The notes under the pieces were generated by a model that was not told where the DNA came from, made no database searches, and saw only the letters and a program-made list of their open reading frames with translations. Of a DNA stretch of 47,396 bases, positions 45,108 to 47,396 are shown in pieces. The first letter of the stretch is position 1, and each line of letters begins with the position of its first letter. The DNA comes from a virus. Position numbers and translations under genes: made by a program. The stretch is taken from positions 1-47,396 of IMG/VR virus record IMGVR_UViG_3300029893_000507; one strand, given 5' to 3'.

Positions 45108-45631
45108 AGGCCATCACCCTGCACCAGCCCTGGGCATCGCTGATCGCCTGCGGCGCCAAGCCGTTCGAGACGCGCTCGTTCCCGCCGCCGCGCAAGCTGA
45201 TCGGGCAGAGGATTGCTATCCACGGCGCGAAGCGGCCGATGCGAGCGGCCGAGATCCAGGCGCTGATGAAGGAGGTCATGAGCCCCGGTGGCCCGACCCG
45301 CGCCGCCGCCTTTGATGTGCTGGCGCGGCAGCTTCCCCTCGGCGCCGTCGTCTGCACCGTCACCCTGACCGGCGCCTATCGCCTCGGGGAGAACCGCCAG
45401 GCTCATTGGAAGGGCCTCCTGCAGGGCGTCGCCGAAGTCGTTGAGGTGATGCCGGGCTCGCGCAGCATCGACTCGATGGTGCCGATCGACCCTTTCGGCG
45501 ACTACAGCCCGGGCCGTTGGATCTGGCGCTGCGAGGACGTCCGCCGCTTGGCCCAGCCGCTGCCGTGGACCGGCAAGCAGGGGTGGTTCGAAGTGCCGGA
45601 TGAGATGGTGGGAGACGTGGTCCATGGCTGA
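45104..45631 (+). CDS. ASCH domain protein
   Basis: 175-aa protein that starts directly with the ASCH pattern: I-T-L-H-Q-P-W-A-S-L-I-A-C-G-A-K-P-F-E-T-R-S-F (residues 4-26), later G-R-W-I-W-R-C and P-W-T-G-K-Q-G-W-F near the end. The ASCH fold binds RNA or DNA bases, and phages often have it near base-modifying genes. Overlap with DUF5131 points to shared function (inference). Confidence 0.85.
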   Translation: MKAITLHQPWASLIACGAKPFETRSFPPPRKLIGQRIAIHGAKRPMRAAEIQALMKEVMSPGGPTRAAAFDVLARQLPLGAVVCTVTLTGAYRLGENRQAHWKGLLQGVAEVVEVMPGSRSIDSMVPIDPFGDYSPGRWIWRCEDVRRLAQPLPWTGKQGWFEVPDEMVGDVVHG

Positions 45632-46190
45632 CCTGCACCCACTGCTCACCCGCGACATCAGCCCGGCGTTCACACCAAGTCCGCGCGATGCCGAGCTCAT
45701 GGAAGACGTGATCCGATTTGAAGCTACTGACGGCGCGATCAAGCGCTTCGTCGAAGTCTGCGACCAGCTGACGGATTACGGCTACTGGTTCGGCCTTTCG
45801 ACGCTCTGGGTGAGCTACAGCGGCTGGTCCGACCTGGAGCTCTGGAAGCTTCTGTTCCAGGCGCCGCGACGCCTGCGCCGGCTCAGCATCATGAAGCCGT
45901 CCGAGCTGCGGGCGTTCGATGCCCTGCCGAAGGTCATCACCGCCTATCGCGCCCACCGCCCCAACGAGAAGGACTGGATCAGCTACACGCTCGACCCGGT
46001 GACCTGCGCGAAGTTCGCCGCCTGGCGCGACGTCGACAGTTTCTCTGAATACCGGCTGCGCAAGGTCGATTGCCTGGCACTGTTCCTGCGCCGCGGCGAG
46101 AAGGAGCTGCTGATGCTGGAGCCGACCAAGGCGCGATTCGTGAAGCAGTGGAGCGTGCAGATGCGGAAGGAGGGGGGCGCCGATGGCTGA
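45624..46190 (+). CDS. Hypothetical protein
   Basis: 188-aa protein with a GGGAGA ribosome-binding site and an eight-base overlap with the previous gene. It is helical with Trp-rich parts (D-Y-G-Y-W-F-G-L-S-T-L-W-V-S-Y-S-G-W-S) and a R-R-L-R-R-L-S-I-M-K motif. Unknown family. It lies between ASCH and excisionase. Confidence 0.68.
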   Translation: MADLHPLLTRDISPAFTPSPRDAELMEDVIRFEATDGAIKRFVEVCDQLTDYGYWFGLSTLWVSYSGWSDLELWKLLFQAPRRLRRLSIMKPSELRAFDALPKVITAYRAHRPNEKDWISYTLDPVTCAKFAAWRDVDSFSEYRLRKVDCLALFLRRGEKELLMLEPTKARFVKQWSVQMRKEGGADG

Positions 46191-46569
46191 ACCTGCCCAC
46201 GACCCCCTCAAGCTCTACACCGTCGCCGAGCTGGCCGAGCGCCTCGGCTGCTCCACCGACACCATCTATGCCGCACTCGACGATCTCGGCTATGATCAGG
46301 GCCGCGGGCGTGGGCGCGTCATCCGGCTCACGCTCGGCGACGCCGTGCGCATCAGGGACCACCTCGCATGCCGCTCAAGCTGTACCCACCGGGAACCCGC
46401 AACAACCCGACCTGCTACTACGCGGTCGGACGCATCCTTGGGAAGTACGTCGAGGTCAGCACAGGTGAGACGAACGCGCGCGCTGCTCGAAGGCGTGCGG
46501 ACGCCATCGCCAAGGTCATCCGGAACGACATCCTCCAGCAACGTCGTGAAGCTGCCGAAGCGCCGGTAG
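46183..46569 (+). CDS. Excisionase-like HTH protein
   Basis: 128-aa reading frame. Residues 1-62 are a DNA-binding helix-turn-helix of the excisionase/AlpA type (K-L-Y-T-V-A-E-L-A-E-R-L-G-C-S-T-D-T-I-Y-A-A-L). The C-terminal 66 residues overlap the integrase gene by 202 bases and are Ser/Thr/Arg-rich as expected of an unselected frame. It would bend DNA at attP or attR and favour excision over integration. The tight link with integrase supports the call. Confidence 0.72.
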   Translation: MAEPAHDPLKLYTVAELAERLGCSTDTIYAALDDLGYDQGRGRGRVIRLTLGDAVRIRDHLACRSSCTHREPATTRPATTRSDASLGSTSRSAQVRRTRALLEGVRTPSPRSSGTTSSSNVVKLPKRR

Positions 46570-47396
46570 CCGCGCCGCCGGCGCCGACGACCTTCGCCAC
46601 GGTGGCGGCTGACTACATGGCGGCCAAGGGCATCGCCGAGGGCAATGAGCGCTACTACATCGACAAGTTGGTCGCCGAGCTGGGCCACCTCGATGTGGCG
46701 GCCGTCACCGGCGCCGACATTGCGAAGGCCGCCCGCGCCCTGTACCCCACCCATGCAGCCACGACGCTGAACCGCCAGGCCTACACGCCGGCGGCGGCGA
46801 TCCTGCATTGGGCGGCCGAGGTGGGCTTGCGGGACTATGTCCGGATCCGGAAGCTGCGCGAGGACAAGCCGAAGGCCCGGCGCCCTGCGCCCGGCGCGAT
46901 CGAGCGGCTGGTGGCAGAGACCGAGGGCCGGCAACGCCTGCTGCTGATCATGCTGTGGGCGCAGGGCTGGCGCATCTCGGAGGCCTTGCGCATCACCTGG
47001 GAGGATCACGTCCGGCTGGCCGACATGGAGTTCGACCTGCAGGTGACGAAGGCGCGGACATGGAAGGTGGTGCAGATGCACCCGGACGTATTCGAGGCTC
47101 TGGCCGCGGTGCCGGCGCCGGAGCGCAAGGGGCGGCTGTTCCCGTGGCGCGACCGCTTCGCCGTCTATCGCTGGCTGAAGCCGCTGTGCAAGAGCTTGGG
47201 CGTGACCTTCACCCCGCACCAGGCGCGGCACGCCTTCGCGTCGGACCTCAACGCCGCCGGCGCCACCGACGCCGACCTGGTCAATGCCGGTTCCTGGACG
47301 TCGCCCAAGGCCATCGCCCGATACACCGAGGTCGACCGGCATCACGCTCGCGCGACGCTGGCCAAGCGGGGCAGCCTGAAGAAGGCTGAGGGCTGA
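46368..47396 (+). CDS. int: Tyrosine recombinase (integrase)
   Basis: 342-aa phage integrase. All catalytic residues are present: R202 (W-R-I-S-E-A-L-R), K228 or K233 (beta-hairpin), H284 and R287 (H-Q-A-R-H), W310 (G-S-W), and Y319 (A-R-Y-T-E-V). The N-terminus (M-P-L-K-L-Y-P-P-G-T-R) is typical of the arm-binding start, residues 72-160 the core-binding domain. The TGA ends at the last base of the window, so attP or att and a terminator lie outside or, if the genome is circular, at the window start. Confidence 0.95.
   Translation: MPLKLYPPGTRNNPTCYYAVGRILGKYVEVSTGETNARAARRRADAIAKVIRNDILQQRREAAEAPVAAPPAPTTFATVAADYMAAKGIAEGNERYYIDKLVAELGHLDVAAVTGADIAKAARALYPTHAATTLNRQAYTPAAAILHWAAEVGLRDYVRIRKLREDKPKARRPAPGAIERLVAETEGRQRLLLIMLWAQGWRISEALRITWEDHVRLADMEFDLQVTKARTWKVVQMHPDVFEALAAVPAPERKGRLFPWRDRFAVYRWLKPLCKSLGVTFTPHQARHAFASDLNAAGATDADLVNAGSWTSPKAIARYTEVDRHHARATLAKRGSLKKAEG

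Noticed and set aside
1-47396. tRNA or rRNA genes, insertion sequences, transposases
   Set aside because: None was recognised by eye on either strand; a tRNA fragment at the attachment site could still lie outside the window.

Overview
The window looks like one complete or nearly complete lambda-type temperate siphophage (a prophage or its excised genome) of a high-GC alphaproteobacterium. The phage call rests on lambda-like gene order: Nu1/GpA terminase, gpW, portal, ClpP-type protease with nested scaffold, gpD, gpE, FII-like protein, tail terminator, tail tube, frameshifted G/GT chaperone, tape measure, tail tip and fibres. It also has a CI/Cro switch, RecE/RecT-like recombination genes and a tyrosine integrase whose stop codon is the last base of the window. 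The host call is inference from GC content, a GcrA-type zinc motif and Rmf/CrpP-like repeats. No tRNA, rRNA, CRISPR array or insertion sequence was seen.

Layout. 1-382: noncoding, with a strong intrinsic terminator and several hairpins. 383-20400, minus strand: late operon from the 238-aa protein and terminase through head and tail genes to the fibres. A promoter candidate with a perfect TTGACA box lies just upstream, at about 20470-20498. 20495-30216, minus strand: early/replication operon running from cro through a frameshifted HNH-AP2 endonuclease, a CII-like regulator, a GcrA-motif winged-helix protein, an Rmf-like protein, RusA, an SF2 helicase and O-like/P-like replication genes. Many of its genes are joined by ATGA overlaps. 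30217-30301: operator region. 30302-33918, plus strand: cI, then two small membrane proteins, a secreted nuclease, small ORFs, a RelE/HigB-like toxin with an HTH antitoxin, and a DUF6941-like gene. 34138-35583, minus strand: a lipoprotein moron. 35667-46190, plus strand: second early operon with structured leaders, small unknown proteins, a helicase-methyltransferase fusion, RecE/RecT-like genes, XF1762, DUF5131 and ASCH genes. 46183-47396: excisionase-like gene and integrase.

How it works together. CI probably represses a leftward promoter in front of cro and a rightward promoter at about 35.67 kb; both carry the same promoter/operator box. The arrangement resembles lambda PR and PL, with lysogenic-conversion genes in between as rex is in lambda. 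The O-like gene contains seven palindromic iterons, a likely replication origin. No recognisable endolysin, holin or spanin is present, so lysis is unexplained.

The most interesting items are: a textbook -1 slippery site in the tail chaperone that explains a 230-base gap; iterons conserved across different codon phases; duplicated promoter/operator boxes; five related ribosome-binding-site boxes between small cassettes at 42.6-44.3 kb; a possible DNA-modification gene set (methyltransferase fusion, Mom-like XF1762, three-Cys DUF5131, ASCH); and two structured leaders after the rightward promoter.
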